A stretch of DNA of 64,000 bases from Litoreibacter arenae DSM 19593 (lineage in GTDB: Bacteria; Pseudomonadota; Alphaproteobacteria; Rhodobacterales; Rhodobacteraceae). The notes below the pieces were generated by a model. The model was not told the DNA's origin. It did not search any database and saw only the letters and a program-made list of their open reading frames with translations. The stretch lies in the NCBI RefSeq assembly GCF_000442275.2, contig NZ_KE557306.1:1-64000 (forward strand), written 5' to 3'. Positions 52,490 to 60,935 of this stretch are shown in pieces; positions within the stretch are counted from its first letter, which is position 1, and every line of letters starts with the position of its first letter. The translations under genes were made by a program, and so were the position numbers.

Positions 52490-52560
52490 CTGACCTTCGG
52501 TCAGTCGCCAGAGCGGGGGCGCTGCCCCCGCACCCCCGAGGTATTTATCGAAAAAAGAAG
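52490..52560 (+). repeat. 3'-end hairpin repeat after the YcjF-like gene
   Basis: Stems CTGACC/GGTCAG (52490-52504) and GCGGGGGC/GCCCCCGC (52513-52531), then CACCCCCGAGGTATTTATCG and a purine-rich tail. It has the same layout as 20055-20141 on the other strand, and each copy is oriented with the gene before it. It also separates this gene from the convergent monooxygenase. Confidence 0.75.
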
Positions 52561-52562
52561 TG

Positions 52563-53744
52563 TCAGACGCGTGGGGTGAGTGAAGCCATGGGCGGGATCA
52601 TGTCTCCGCGCACCAGACGGGTCAGCAGGCGCGGGACCGGCGGGAGTTGACTGACGGGGAACAGGACGTGGTCGCGCAGAGTGGGGAGCCAGCGGCTGTC
52701 GGACTGGTATTGCGGCGTGAAGGCCCACGACATCGCCTGATAGATGCGCACATGCCACCGTCGCGCCATAGCATAGGCGGGCAGGGCGTCTTGCAAGCCG
52801 TGCTGGGCGAGGGCTTTGGCCAGCGCGGAGGCGTCGAGCATCGCCATATTGGCCCCTTGACCCAGTTGCGGCGACGCCTTGTGGGCGGCGTCGCCGATGA
52901 TGGCGAGGTTTTCGGCGTAGGGTTTGCGCAGGGTCCCGTGGGCGTAGCGGGCCATGGTCATCTGGTCGTGGCGGGTGACTTGCCGGAAGATTGGGGTGGC
53001 CTCGGGCCAGAGTTTGGCGATTTCGGCGTGCCACTCGTCAAGCGGGGTTTCACGCCACGTCGCATGGGCATCGCGCGGCATGGACCAGAAGATCGCGGCT
53101 TGCGGGATGTCGGAGCCGGGCAGGGTGCCGGACGGCATGATGCCGATCATCCGGTTGGCGCGGCGGTAGGTTTGGGTGAGCTGATCTTGCGGCAACCCGC
53201 ACTCGACCCACGGTACGGTGCCCCAGATCGCGCCATAGGGCAGCGGCTTGGCCTCGATCGGCGAAAGCGGGGAGGACACGCCGGAGCTGTCGACGGCCAG
53301 ATCGAAAGGTCCGTGCGGGTCATGTGCGTCGAAATGCAAGTAGGCGTTCTTGTAACTCGTAACCCGATGCGACGGGGTGACTGTAACGCCTGCCTGTTGC
53401 GCGGCCTGGTGGATCACGTCAAACAGGCTGGCGCGGTGGATGGCGAGGCCGAAATTTGCCCCCTCGGGATCGTGGTCATAGGTGACGTCGAGGACGCGGA
53501 GGCCGCTGTTGGCCTCGTGGCCGAGCATCCGGCGCAGCGGGTTGCCTTTGGCACGAGCGGCGTCGAGCGCGCCGATCTCTGCCAGCACTGCTTGCCCCAC
53601 GGGCTGGATCACCAGACCGGAGCCCACTGGGCGCGGCGCGGCGAACTGGTCGAAAACAGTGATGTCGTGGCCTTGGCGGGCCAGAAGGGCGGCGGCAGTC
53701 AGGCCGCCGATACCGGCGCCGACGATGGCGATTTTATATCTCAT
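52563..53744 (-). CDS. FAD-dependent monooxygenase (salicylate hydroxylase/UbiH-like)
   Basis: 393 residues. The dinucleotide site reads YKIAIVGAGIGGLTAAALLA at the start, then the second FAD motif NLAIIGDAAHKASPQLGQGA near 285, with DG-motif-like VDSSGVSSPLSP near 160. Substrate unknown. ATG 53744 was chosen over TTG 53753 since AGG lies 11 bases upstream. It appears monocistronic. Confidence 0.88.
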   Translation of the reverse strand: MRYKIAIVGAGIGGLTAAALLARQGHDITVFDQFAAPRPVGSGLVIQPVGQAVLAEIGALDAARAKGNPLRRMLGHEANSGLRVLDVTYDHDPEGANFGLAIHRASLFDVIHQAAQQAGVTVTPSHRVTSYKNAYLHFDAHDPHGPFDLAVDSSGVSSPLSPIEAKPLPYGAIWGTVPWVECGLPQDQLTQTYRRANRMIGIMPSGTLPGSDIPQAAIFWSMPRDAHATWRETPLDEWHAEIAKLWPEATPIFRQVTRHDQMTMARYAHGTLRKPYAENLAIIGDAAHKASPQLGQGANMAMLDASALAKALAQHGLQDALPAYAMARRWHVRIYQAMSWAFTPQYQSDSRWLPTLRDHVLFPVSQLPPVPRLLTRLVRGDMIPPMASLTPRV

Positions 53745-53797
53745 GGCGCGCAACCTATGCGGTTAAGTTGCGGGCGTCATGGGATAAATGCGCGCAG

Positions 53798-54220
53798 TCA
53801 GAGGCTGGGCGGCGCGTTTGCGGGGGCACGCAAATCCTCGACCCCCATGCGCAGCCCGCGTGCGATGCGGTGCGCCAGCGCCGAGAAGGCGCGGGCGGTG
53901 TCACGGGGCAGTTCTGCCGCGAGGGTGGTGTCGAACAGATAGAGCCAATGGGGGAAATGCTCGCCCTTCACGTCGCGGGCGGCCATGTGCTTTTGCATCG
54001 GGTTGCCGTCATAGCTGCGCTCGCGAAGGATCGCGTTGCGCCAGAAGCGGGCGATCTTTTCCTCGTGCTCAGGCCAGCCATCCGCTGGTACATGGGCAGC
54101 AAATACTGGACCGATCACCGGATCGGTGCGGACTTTTGCGTAGAACTTCGTGACGACCTGGTCGATTTGGGCGGGCGTGATGTCAAAACGCGGTGGTTGG
54201 GCAGTCAAAGAATAATCCAT
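53798..54220 (-). CDS. Truncated haemoglobin (group III type)
   Basis: 140 residues of the 2-over-2 globin fold: ITPAQIDQVVTKFYAKVRTD, PVIGPVFAAHVPADGWPEHE, EKIARFWRNAILRERSYDGN, and HFPHWLYLFDTTLAAELP with the proximal His region. Group III members handle NO or oxygen. It overlaps the end of a 57-residue membrane gene by 16 bases and is divergent from an Rrf2 regulator, a layout that suggests nitric-oxide control. Confidence 0.9.
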   Translation of the reverse strand: MDYSLTAQPPRFDITPAQIDQVVTKFYAKVRTDPVIGPVFAAHVPADGWPEHEEKIARFWRNAILRERSYDGNPMQKHMAARDVKGEHFPHWLYLFDTTLAAELPRDTARAFSALAHRIARGLRMGVEDLRAPANAPPSL

Positions 54221-54378
54221 AGGATGGGAAGCAGGATACACAGGTAGACCAGCATGTTGAACATGGAGCGGATCAGCCCCATGTCGTCGGCGGGCGGCAC
54301 GCCCATCATCTCGCAGATTTTGGTGCCGGGCCAGAGAAGGACGTCCGCTATTTTGTCTGCTGTGGACTTTTGTGCCAT
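54205..54378 (-). CDS. 57-residue membrane protein before the truncated haemoglobin
   Basis: MAQKSTADKIADVLLWPGTK, then ICEMMGVPPADDMGLIRSMF and a terminal membrane helix NMLVYLCILLPILWIIL. It is the first gene of the unit and its 3' end overlaps the haemoglobin start, so it is translated with it. The family is not known to me. The gene is easily missed because of its size. Confidence 0.75.
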   Translation of the reverse strand: MAQKSTADKIADVLLWPGTKICEMMGVPPADDMGLIRSMFNMLVYLCILLPILWIIL

Positions 54379-54427
54379 TGCTGCGCTTTCTATAATGCGT
54401 ATTGCGGATGCGGATTATCTAACGCTT

Positions 54428-54455
54428 TTAATTGCGCATTGCAAATGCTAATTAA
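54428..54455. promoter_or_regulatory. Imperfect palindrome, candidate Rrf2/NsrR-type operator
   Basis: Arms TTAATTGCGCATT and AAATGCTAATTAA around GC, symmetric apart from one offset base. It lies 5 bases before the Rrf2 gene start and upstream of the divergent 57-residue gene. ATGCATTT-like arms are typical of NsrR sites. A similar GCGTATTGCGGATGCGGATT run lies at 54397-54416. Confidence 0.5.
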
Positions 54456-54460
54456 AGCCC

Positions 54461-54931
54461 ATGCAACTGGACAAGTTCACCGATTACGGCCTGCGCGTGC
54501 TGATTTACCTGCGTCTGTGCGGCGCGCGGAAAGCCTCCGTGGCCGAGATCGCGGCGAAGTTCGAGTTGTCGGAACATCACCTGTCGAAAGTGGCAACGGC
54601 GCTGGTGGCGGAGGGTTTTGCACGGTCGACGCGGGGCCGGGCGGGGGGGTTGAGCCTCGCCAAACCCGCCCAAGACATTCGGATCGGCGCGGTTGTGCGC
54701 AGCTTGACGCGGAACCTTTCCGTGGCAGAGTGTTTCGCGGGCAATGGCGCATGTGCGATCATGCCGGCCTGCGGGTTGCGCGGGCCGCTGGCCGAGGCGC
54801 AGGATGCGTTTTTCGCGGTGCTGGACGGCTACAGCCTGGAAGATGTCAGCGGGCAGGGACCGGCCTTGGCGCGGCTCTTGGGGCTGGAGGTGTCAAGCGC
54901 ACTGGACGAACCGGCTCGCCCAAGTCTATAA
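54461..54931 (+). CDS. Rrf2-family iron-sulphur transcriptional regulator (NsrR-like)
   Basis: 156 residues. The winged helix reads MQLDKFTDYGLRVLIYLRLC, VAEIAAKFELSEHHLSKVAT and GFARSTRGRAGGLSLAKPAQ. The cluster-binding region has three cysteines in AECFAGNGACAIMPACGLRG near 87-105, as in NsrR. The neighbouring truncated haemoglobin makes an NO-responsive repressor the best guess, with autoregulation through the palindrome upstream. Confidence 0.9.
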   Translation: MQLDKFTDYGLRVLIYLRLCGARKASVAEIAAKFELSEHHLSKVATALVAEGFARSTRGRAGGLSLAKPAQDIRIGAVVRSLTRNLSVAECFAGNGACAIMPACGLRGPLAEAQDAFFAVLDGYSLEDVSGQGPALARLLGLEVSSALDEPARPSL

Positions 54932-54938
54932 GCGCCCC

Positions 54939-54986
54939 ATGACCTACATTCGTGTCATCATTCGAATTATATCCCCGGCGCTCTGA
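54939..54986 (+). promoter_or_regulatory. Isoleucine-rich mini-ORF upstream of ileS (candidate attenuator leader)
   Basis: A 15-codon frame reads MTYIRVIIRIISPAL: five of 15 residues are Ile, including the rare ATA codon. It starts 8 bases after the Rrf2 stop and ends 87 bases before ileS. A stem follows immediately, with arms CCCGGCG and CGCCGGG (about 54976-54982 and about 55000-55006). There is no T run, so control, if any, might be at translation. The ribosome site is weak. An AT-rich promoter (ATTATATCC) in the same DNA is an alternative reading. Confidence 0.4.
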
Positions 54987-55073
54987 TCGAGATGAGACGC
55001 CGGGCAAAGGTGTTTGAGATGCTCGCACCGACCCCAATCAGATTTGCAAATCCGACGACAAAGGACGCCTGAC

Positions 55074-58055
55074 ATGTGCGCCGACACCACCGAGACCGTT
55101 TCCTACAAAGACACGCTGAACCTGCCCAAGACCGACTTCCCGATGCGCGCGGGCCTGCCCAAGCGCGAGCCGGGCTGGCTGGAACGATGGGCCAGGATTG
55201 GCGTCTACGAGAAGTTACGCGAAAAGGCGAAAGCCGAGACGCGGGCTCCGTTTACGCTGCATGACGGCCCGCCCTATGCCAACGGGCATCTGCATATCGG
55301 CCACGCGCTGAACAAGATCCTGAAAGACATGGTTGTCCGCTCGCAGCAGATGATGGGCCGTGATGCGCGCTACATCCCCGGCTGGGATTGTCACGGCTTG
55401 CCGATCGAGTGGAAGATCGAGGAGAAGTACCGCTCCAAGGGCCTCGACAAAGACGCCGTGGACGTGGTGGAGTTCCGTCAGGAATGCCGCGAATTTGCTG
55501 CGGGCTGGGTGGATATCCAGCGCGAGGAGTTCAAGCGGTTGGGTGTTACCGGCAACTGGGACGACCCCTATCTGACGATGAACTACCACGCCGAACGGGT
55601 GATCGCGGAGGAGTTCCAGAAGTTCCTGATGACGGGGACGCTATACCAAGGCTCGAAACCGGTGATGTGGTCGCCGGTTGAGAAGACCGCTTTGGCGGAG
55701 GCTGAAGTCGAGTATCACGACCACCAGTCGCACACGATCTGGGTGAAGTTCCCCGTGGTGGGTCTGGCCGGAACCGAGGCGCTGGTAGCGGAAATCACCG
55801 GCGGGGACGACAGCAAGACCGCCACCGCCGCGCAGGAGATCGGCGCGGAATTTGCCAACACCAACGTGGTGATCTGGACGACGACGCCTTGGACCATCCC
55901 GCAAAACCGTGCGGTGTGTTTCGGGCCTAAGATCAGCTACGGGCTGTATAAGGTGACTGAGGCCGCCGAGGACAACTGGGCCAAGGTCGGCGAGAAATAC
56001 CTGATGGCAGATGCGCTTGCCGAAGACATCTTTGGCCAAGCCCGTGTTGACGCCTACGAGCGTCTGCGCGACGCGTCTCCGGCTGTTTTGGAAGCACTGA
56101 CCTTGAAGCATCCGCTGCGCGGCGTGCCGGATGGTCAGGGCGAGTGGGACTACGACGTGCCACTGCTGCCGGGCGATCATGTGACCGACGAGGCGGGCAC
56201 GGGCTTCGTTCACACCGCACCAAGCCACGGTGACGACGACTACCAGATCGGCCTCAAATACGGCCTGCCAATGACGTATAACGTGATCGAGGACGGATCT
56301 TACCGTGCCGACCTGCCGCTGTTTGGCGGTAAGCGTATCCTCAAGCCCAACGGCAAGGAGGGCGACGCGAACAAGGCGGTGATCGACGTGCTGGCTTCGG
56401 GCAACCTGCTGATGGCCCGCGGGCGGCTGACGCATAGCTATCCGCATTCGTGGCGCTCCAAGGCTCCGGTGATCTACCGCAACACGCCGCAATGGTTCGC
56501 TGCCATCGACCGTGAAGTGGGCGACGGGCAGGACACCTATGGCAAGACCATCCGCGAGCGGGCGCTGCGCAGCATCGACGAGTTGGTGACGTGGACGCCG
56601 CAAAAGGGCCGCAACCGGCTGCACGCGATGATCGAGGCGCGGCCCGACTGGGTGCTGTCGCGCCAGCGTGCGTGGGGTGTGCCGCTCACTTGCTTCACCA
56701 AGAAAGGCGCTTTGCCGGATGCCGACGACTTCCTGCTGCGCAATGAAGAGGTTAACGCGCGCGTGCTGGAGGCCTTCGAGGCCGAGGGCGCGGACGCGTG
56801 GTACAAGGACGGTGCGAAGGAGCGGTTCCTTGGCGGCATCGTGAACCCTGACGACTACGACCAGGTGATGGATATTCTGGATGTTTGGTTCGATTCCGGC
56901 TCCACCCATGCGTTCACCTTGCGCGACCGCGAGGACGGCTCGGAAGACGGGTTGGCGGATCTGTATCTGGAAGGCACCGACCAGCATCGCGGATGGTTCC
57001 ATTCGTCCATGTTGCAGGGCTGCGGCACCATCGGGCGCGCGCCTTACCGTGGCGTGCTGACCCACGGGTTCACGCTGGACGAGAAGGGCATGAAGATGTC
57101 CAAATCGGTCGGCAACACGGTGGCCCCCGAAAAGGTCGTGCAGCAGTACGGCGCGGACATCCTGCGCCTGTGGGTCGCGCAATCCGACTATACGGCGGAC
57201 CTGCGGATCGGGGATGAAATCCTCAAAGGCGTGGCAGACAGCTACCGCCGGTTGCGCAATACGATGCGCTATATGCTGGGCTCGCTCAACGACTTCACGG
57301 AAGCCGACAGGATCGAGCCTGCGGAAATGCCGGAGCTGGAGCGCTGGGTGCTGCACCGCCTGTCCGAGTTGGACGAAGTGGTGCGCGAAGGCTACGCCAA
57401 ATACGACTTCCAAGGGGTCTTCCAGGCGCTGTTTACCTTTGCCACCGTGGACCTGTCGGCGTTCTATTTCGACATCCGCAAGGACGCGCTCTATTGCGAC
57501 GGCGACACTGTGCGCCGCCGCGCGGCCCGTACCGTGCTGGACATCCTGTTCCACCGCCTGACCACATGGCTTGCACCGGTTCTGGTGTTCACCTGCGAGG
57601 AAATCTGGCTGGAACGCTTCCCGGGCGACGAGTCCTCGGTGCATCTGGTGGATATCCCCGAGACGCCCGCCGCATGGCGCGATGCGGAATTGGCCGCCAA
57701 ATGGTCGACGGTGCGCCGCGTGCGTCGCGTGGTGACGGGTGCTTTGGAAGTCGAGCGGACGGCGAAGGTCATCGGCTCCTCGCTGGAAGCGGCGCCGACT
57801 GTGTACGTCAGTGAGGGTGCCGCAGAGGTTCTGCGCACGGTGAACTTCGACGATATGTGCATCACCTCCGGCATCACGGTCACAACCGACCCTGCACCCG
57901 CCGGAGCCTTCGCCTTGGAGGATACCGACGGCGTGGCCGTGGTGTTCGACAAGGCCGAGGGCAATAAGTGCCAGCGCTGCTGGAAGATCCTGCCGGATGT
58001 GGGGACGCACACTCATGAAGGTGTGTGCCAGCGCTGCGATACGGCGCTGGAATAA
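55074..58055 (+). CDS. ileS: Isoleucyl-tRNA synthetase
   Basis: 993 residues. The class I signatures are [20 protein letters not shown] near 72 (HIGH) and [18 protein letters not shown] near 675 (KMSKS). The CP1 editing domain occupies about 200-430. The C-terminal zinc finger has [19 protein letters not shown] and CQRCD near 965. It charges tRNA-Ile in the cytosol. ATG 55074 follows AAGGACG. Upstream DNA holds an Ile-rich mini-ORF. Confidence 0.98.
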   Translation: MCADTTETVSYKDTLNLPKTDFPMRAGLPKREPGWLERWARIGVYEKLREKAKAETRAPFTLHDGPPYANGHLHIGHALNKILKDMVVRSQQMMGRDARYIPGWDCHGLPIEWKIEEKYRSKGLDKDAVDVVEFRQECREFAAGWVDIQREEFKRLGVTGNWDDPYLTMNYHAERVIAEEFQKFLMTGTLYQGSKPVMWSPVEKTALAEAEVEYHDHQSHTIWVKFPVVGLAGTEALVAEITGGDDSKTATAAQEIGAEFANTNVVIWTTTPWTIPQNRAVCFGPKISYGLYKVTEAAEDNWAKVGEKYLMADALAEDIFGQARVDAYERLRDASPAVLEALTLKHPLRGVPDGQGEWDYDVPLLPGDHVTDEAGTGFVHTAPSHGDDDYQIGLKYGLPMTYNVIEDGSYRADLPLFGGKRILKPNGKEGDANKAVIDVLASGNLLMARGRLTHSYPHSWRSKAPVIYRNTPQWFAAIDREVGDGQDTYGKTIRERALRSIDELVTWTPQKGRNRLHAMIEARPDWVLSRQRAWGVPLTCFTKKGALPDADDFLLRNEEVNARVLEAFEAEGADAWYKDGAKERFLGGIVNPDDYDQVMDILDVWFDSGSTHAFTLRDREDGSEDGLADLYLEGTDQHRGWFHSSMLQGCGTIGRAPYRGVLTHGFTLDEKGMKMSKSVGNTVAPEKVVQQYGADILRLWVAQSDYTADLRIGDEILKGVADSYRRLRNTMRYMLGSLNDFTEADRIEPAEMPELERWVLHRLSELDEVVREGYAKYDFQGVFQALFTFATVDLSAFYFDIRKDALYCDGDTVRRRAARTVLDILFHRLTTWLAPVLVFTCEEIWLERFPGDESSVHLVDIPETPAAWRDAELAAKWSTVRRVRRVVTGALEVERTAKVIGSSLEAAPTVYVSEGAAEVLRTVNFDDMCITSGITVTTDPAPAGAFALEDTDGVAVVFDKAEGNKCQRCWKILPDVGTHTHEGVCQRCDTALE

Positions 58056-58056
58056 G

Positions 58057-58521
58057 ATGGGCGACGGGGCGCGAGCATGGCTTGACAGCCCCGTCGGACC
58101 GCTCTCCCTGACGGAGCGGGACGGGGCGATTGTTTCACTGGATTGGGACCGCTCCGGCAGCAATGTCGCAGAGGGCGTTCTGGGCGATGCGGTGTCGCAG
58201 CTAAAGGCTTATTTCGCGGGCGACAGGCAGGCGTTCGACCTGCCACTGAAGCCGCAAGGGTCGGAGTTTCAACAGAAGTTCTATGCCGCGCTCTGCGCCA
58301 TTCCCTATGGCGAGACGCGGACCTATGGCGATCTGGCGGACGCCTTGGGCGTGTCTGCCCAAGCCATCGGGCAGGCCTGTGGGGCGAACCCGATTGCGAT
58401 ACTGATCCCGTGTCACCGCGTTCTGGCGGCCAATGGATTGGGCGGCTATTCCGGCGCGGGCGGGGTCGAGGCGAAGGTCGCGCTGCTGAAGCTGGAAGGG
58501 GCTGCGTCGCTGCTGATCTAG
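58057..58521 (+). CDS. ogt: Methylated-DNA-[protein]-cysteine S-methyltransferase
   Basis: 154 residues. The active site IPCHRVLAANGLGGY lies near residue 122, preceded by FQQKFYAALCAIPYGETRTY and the GQACGANPIAIL helix. It removes O6-alkyl groups from guanine in a suicide reaction. It begins 2 bases after ileS. Its stop interlocks with pcs (CTAG at 58518-58521). Confidence 0.95.
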   Translation: MGDGARAWLDSPVGPLSLTERDGAIVSLDWDRSGSNVAEGVLGDAVSQLKAYFAGDRQAFDLPLKPQGSEFQQKFYAALCAIPYGETRTYGDLADALGVSAQAIGQACGANPIAILIPCHRVLAANGLGGYSGAGGVEAKVALLKLEGAASLLI

Positions 58522-59213
58522 CCGTCTTTGCCGTAAACCAGCTGTTGGGCAACGCCGGCAAACAGCAGGTAGATGGACGTCACGACCAGCCCCCAATGCG
58601 CCCAGCTTTGCGGGTCGAAATCCACCCATGCGGCCCAGCCTGCGAAGAAGGTCCACGCCAGTGCGGCGGGCAGGGTGACGGAGCGCCAACGCTCGGTGCG
58701 GACGGGGTGGACGAATTTCAGCGGCAGGAACATGGCAATGGCAAGCGCACTTACGAGCACCAGAATGATCCAGAAATTCGGCTGCAACGCGAAGACGACG
58801 ATGGCCACCATGTTCCAGCAACCGGGGAAGCCGGAAAAGGAATTGTCCTTTGTTTTCATCCGTGTATCGGCGAAGTACAAGGCCGATGTGAAAGTGATGA
58901 CGATGATGACGAACCAGCCGGTCCAGCCTTCAAACAGCCCTGATTGGAACAGCGCGAAGGCGGGGATGAACACATAGGTCAGGTAGTCGATGATCAGATC
59001 CAGCAGCACCCCGTCGAATTGCGGGGCGTATTTCTGAACGTGATATTTGCGCGCCAGCGGGCCGTCGATGCCGTCCACACCAAAAGCCACCACAAGCCAG
59101 ACGAACATGATCGCCCATTCATGCTCCACGGCGGCAAGCATTGCCAGCATGGCGAACACGGCCCCGGTGGCGGTCAGAAGATGGACATTTAGGGCTTTGA
59201 TCTGAGGTGTCAT
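58518..59213 (-). CDS. pcs: Phosphatidylcholine synthase
   Basis: 231 residues with seven or eight membrane helices. The CDP-alcohol phosphotransferase motif reads VDGIDGPLARKYHVQKY then FDGVLLDLIIDYLTYVFIP near 45-75. It condenses choline with CDP-diacylglycerol in the inner membrane, a typical alphaproteobacterial route to phosphatidylcholine. SFSGFPGCWNMVAIVVFALQ is a further family segment. Confidence 0.95.
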   Translation of the reverse strand: MTPQIKALNVHLLTATGAVFAMLAMLAAVEHEWAIMFVWLVVAFGVDGIDGPLARKYHVQKYAPQFDGVLLDLIIDYLTYVFIPAFALFQSGLFEGWTGWFVIIVITFTSALYFADTRMKTKDNSFSGFPGCWNMVAIVVFALQPNFWIILVLVSALAIAMFLPLKFVHPVRTERWRSVTLPAALAWTFFAGWAAWVDFDPQSWAHWGLVVTSIYLLFAGVAQQLVYGKDG

Positions 59214-59248
59214 GGCCCCTCATGGCCCAAAGTGACGCAAATTGTAAA

Positions 59249-59282
59249 GTGCAAGGCGCGGTCAAGCGGACGCGCCTTGCAC
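59249..59282 (-). terminator. Strong hairpin after the cytochrome P460-like gene
   Basis: Arms GTGCAAGGCGCG (59249-59260) and CGCGCCTTGCAC (59271-59282), a 12-base perfect stem with a 10-base loop, followed on the minus strand by TTTACAATTT. It is 20 bases past the gene stop at 59302. Confidence 0.8.
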
Positions 59283-59301
59283 AATTCCTGTTTGATGTGG
59301 C

Positions 59302-59889
59302 CTAGTTGGCGACCCGCACCTCTTCCAGCGGGTAGGCCAGCATATCCTGCTCGGCGTAGTTGGCGTGGCAGTCATGGCAGAAGGCCTGCTTGATCTTCAT
59401 CACCTTGCCGTTGGGCTGGATGCCTGCATAAAGCCAGTCGGCGGTCTCGGGGATCGCGCCGTCTTCCATCTTTGTCATGATGAACAGCGGGCCGGTGCGC
59501 GCCTCTTTCTTCTTGGTGGAGATGGTAATAGATTCCTTGGCCAGCACGGAGCCTGCGGGCATCTTCACGCCCTCTTCGGCGAACTTCAAATACTGCTCTG
59601 CGGCGACATCATTGGCGAAGGTTTGCAGAAGGCGGTTGCCATGCGGCCCGGCAACGGCGGGGCGGGTGGAGCTGACGGTCCAAGCGCGATAATTCACGGC
59701 GACCTCGTCACCTTCTTTCGCATAGCCCTCGGCCATGGTGTCCTTCAGGCAGTCGTAGATTTCAGTGATCTGGGCGGCCTCTAGGTCGAACGGGTCCTCG
59801 ACGTCGATTGCGCAGTCGGCGGCATGGGCGCCTGTCGCCATGAGGGCGGTGGCTGCGGCGGTCGCGGCGATGAAGGTACGGATGGTCAT
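59302..59889 (-). CDS. Cytochrome P460-like periplasmic haem protein
   Basis: 195 residues. A signal peptide (MTIRTFIAATAAATALMATG, cut near AHA) is followed by a domain with VNYRAWTVSS, ANDVAAEQYLKFAEEGVKMP, GPLFIMTKMEDG and a single c-type haem motif near the end, CHDCH in KQAFCHDCHANYAEQDM. The P460 family is best known for oxidising hydroxylamine or NO. Relatives also detoxify. The role here is open. It would be exported and haem-loaded in the periplasm. Confidence 0.82.
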   Translation of the reverse strand: MTIRTFIAATAAATALMATGAHAADCAIDVEDPFDLEAAQITEIYDCLKDTMAEGYAKEGDEVAVNYRAWTVSSTRPAVAGPHGNRLLQTFANDVAAEQYLKFAEEGVKMPAGSVLAKESITISTKKKEARTGPLFIMTKMEDGAIPETADWLYAGIQPNGKVMKIKQAFCHDCHANYAEQDMLAYPLEEVRVAN

Positions 59890-60002
59890 TGGTTACTCTC
59901 TCCCTAAAGTCTTGTTATGGACAGTTTGTCGCAGCATGAGGGCCGCGCTGCCAATACAAGTTTGCCAACGATTTCACACGAACGCGTGAGTGTCTGAAGG
60001 CG

Positions 60003-60935
60003 CTAGCCGTGCTTGCGCCCCTTAGGGTGGGCGTTGTCGTAGACCTCCATCAGCCGCGCAGTGTCGACGGCGGTGTAGGCCTGCGTGGTCGACAGGGAGG
60101 CATGGCCGAGCAGTTCCTGAATGGCCCGCAGGTCGCCGCCAGCCTCCAGCAGATGCGTCGCGAAGGAGTGGCGCATGGCGTGGGGTGTGGCGGTGGCGGG
60201 CAGACCCAGTTGCATACGGGCGCTTTCCATCGCCTTGGCGATCTGCCGCGCGCTCAGCGGCCCGCCCCGGACGGCGCGAAACAGTTTGTCGTCAGGCAGC
60301 AACGAATGCGGCTGCACCGCCAAATACTGGTCCACCGCTACGCGGGCGGGGGCGATGACGGGGACGATACGTTCCTTGCCGCCCTTGCCGGTGATGCGCA
60401 ACACGTCGGGCAGCGGGGCTTGGGCGAAGGTCAGGCCAAGCGCCTCCGATATCCGCAGCCCGCAGCCATAGAGCAGCGTCAGCACGGCGGCGTCGCGGGC
60501 GGCGATCCAGTCGCTGCTGGCCTGCGTCTCGACGGTGTCGATCATGGCGCGAGCGGCATCAACAGCCAGCGGGCGGGGCAGCTTCTTCTGGAACTTGGGT
60601 GAACGGGTGGCGAGCACGGCGGTCGGCTCGAAGCCTTCGCGCTCCGCCAGCCAGCGGTAGAAACTTTTGACCGAGGACAGCTCGCGGGCCAGCGACCGCG
60701 CAGCGACGCCGCGCTTGCGCTCGCTTGCCATCCACGCCCGCATGTCGGTCGGCTTCACGCGCTCCAACGGTTTCAGGCCGGTGGCATCGCCGAAATGGCC
60801 GGTGATGAAATTGAGAAAGCCCAGAACGTCGCTACGATACGCCTCGATCGTATTGTCGGCCACGCCGTCGAGCGATTTTCGATGGATCAGCCAACCTTCC
60901 AGCGCATCGCGGCAGGCGGGCGAGATCAGCATCAA
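60003..60935 (-). CDS. xerC: Tyrosine recombinase XerC
   Basis: 310 residues. The SAM-like N-terminal domain is followed by the catalytic domain: LLYGCGLRISEALGLTFAQA (Arg), ITGKGGKERIVPV (Lys), HAMRHSFATHLLEAGG (His-x-x-Arg), ELLGHASLSTTQAYTAVDTA (His and Tyr). With XerD it resolves chromosome dimers at dif. It overlaps the upstream DUF484 gene by ATGA, a known arrangement. Confidence 0.95.
   Translation of the reverse strand: MMLISPACRDALEGWLIHRKSLDGVADNTIEAYRSDVLGFLNFITGHFGDATGLKPLERVKPTDMRAWMASERKRGVAARSLARELSSVKSFYRWLAEREGFEPTAVLATRSPKFQKKLPRPLAVDAARAMIDTVETQASSDWIAARDAAVLTLLYGCGLRISEALGLTFAQAPLPDVLRITGKGGKERIVPVIAPARVAVDQYLAVQPHSLLPDDKLFRAVRGGPLSARQIAKAMESARMQLGLPATATPHAMRHSFATHLLEAGGDLRAIQELLGHASLSTTQAYTAVDTARLMEVYDNAHPKGRKHG

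Noticed and set aside
55641-58163. An 840-codon open frame on the minus strand across ileS
   Set aside because: It is the antisense shadow of a GC-rich gene. Its translation is His/Arg/Val-rich with no family and no ribosome site, whereas ileS has all its motifs.
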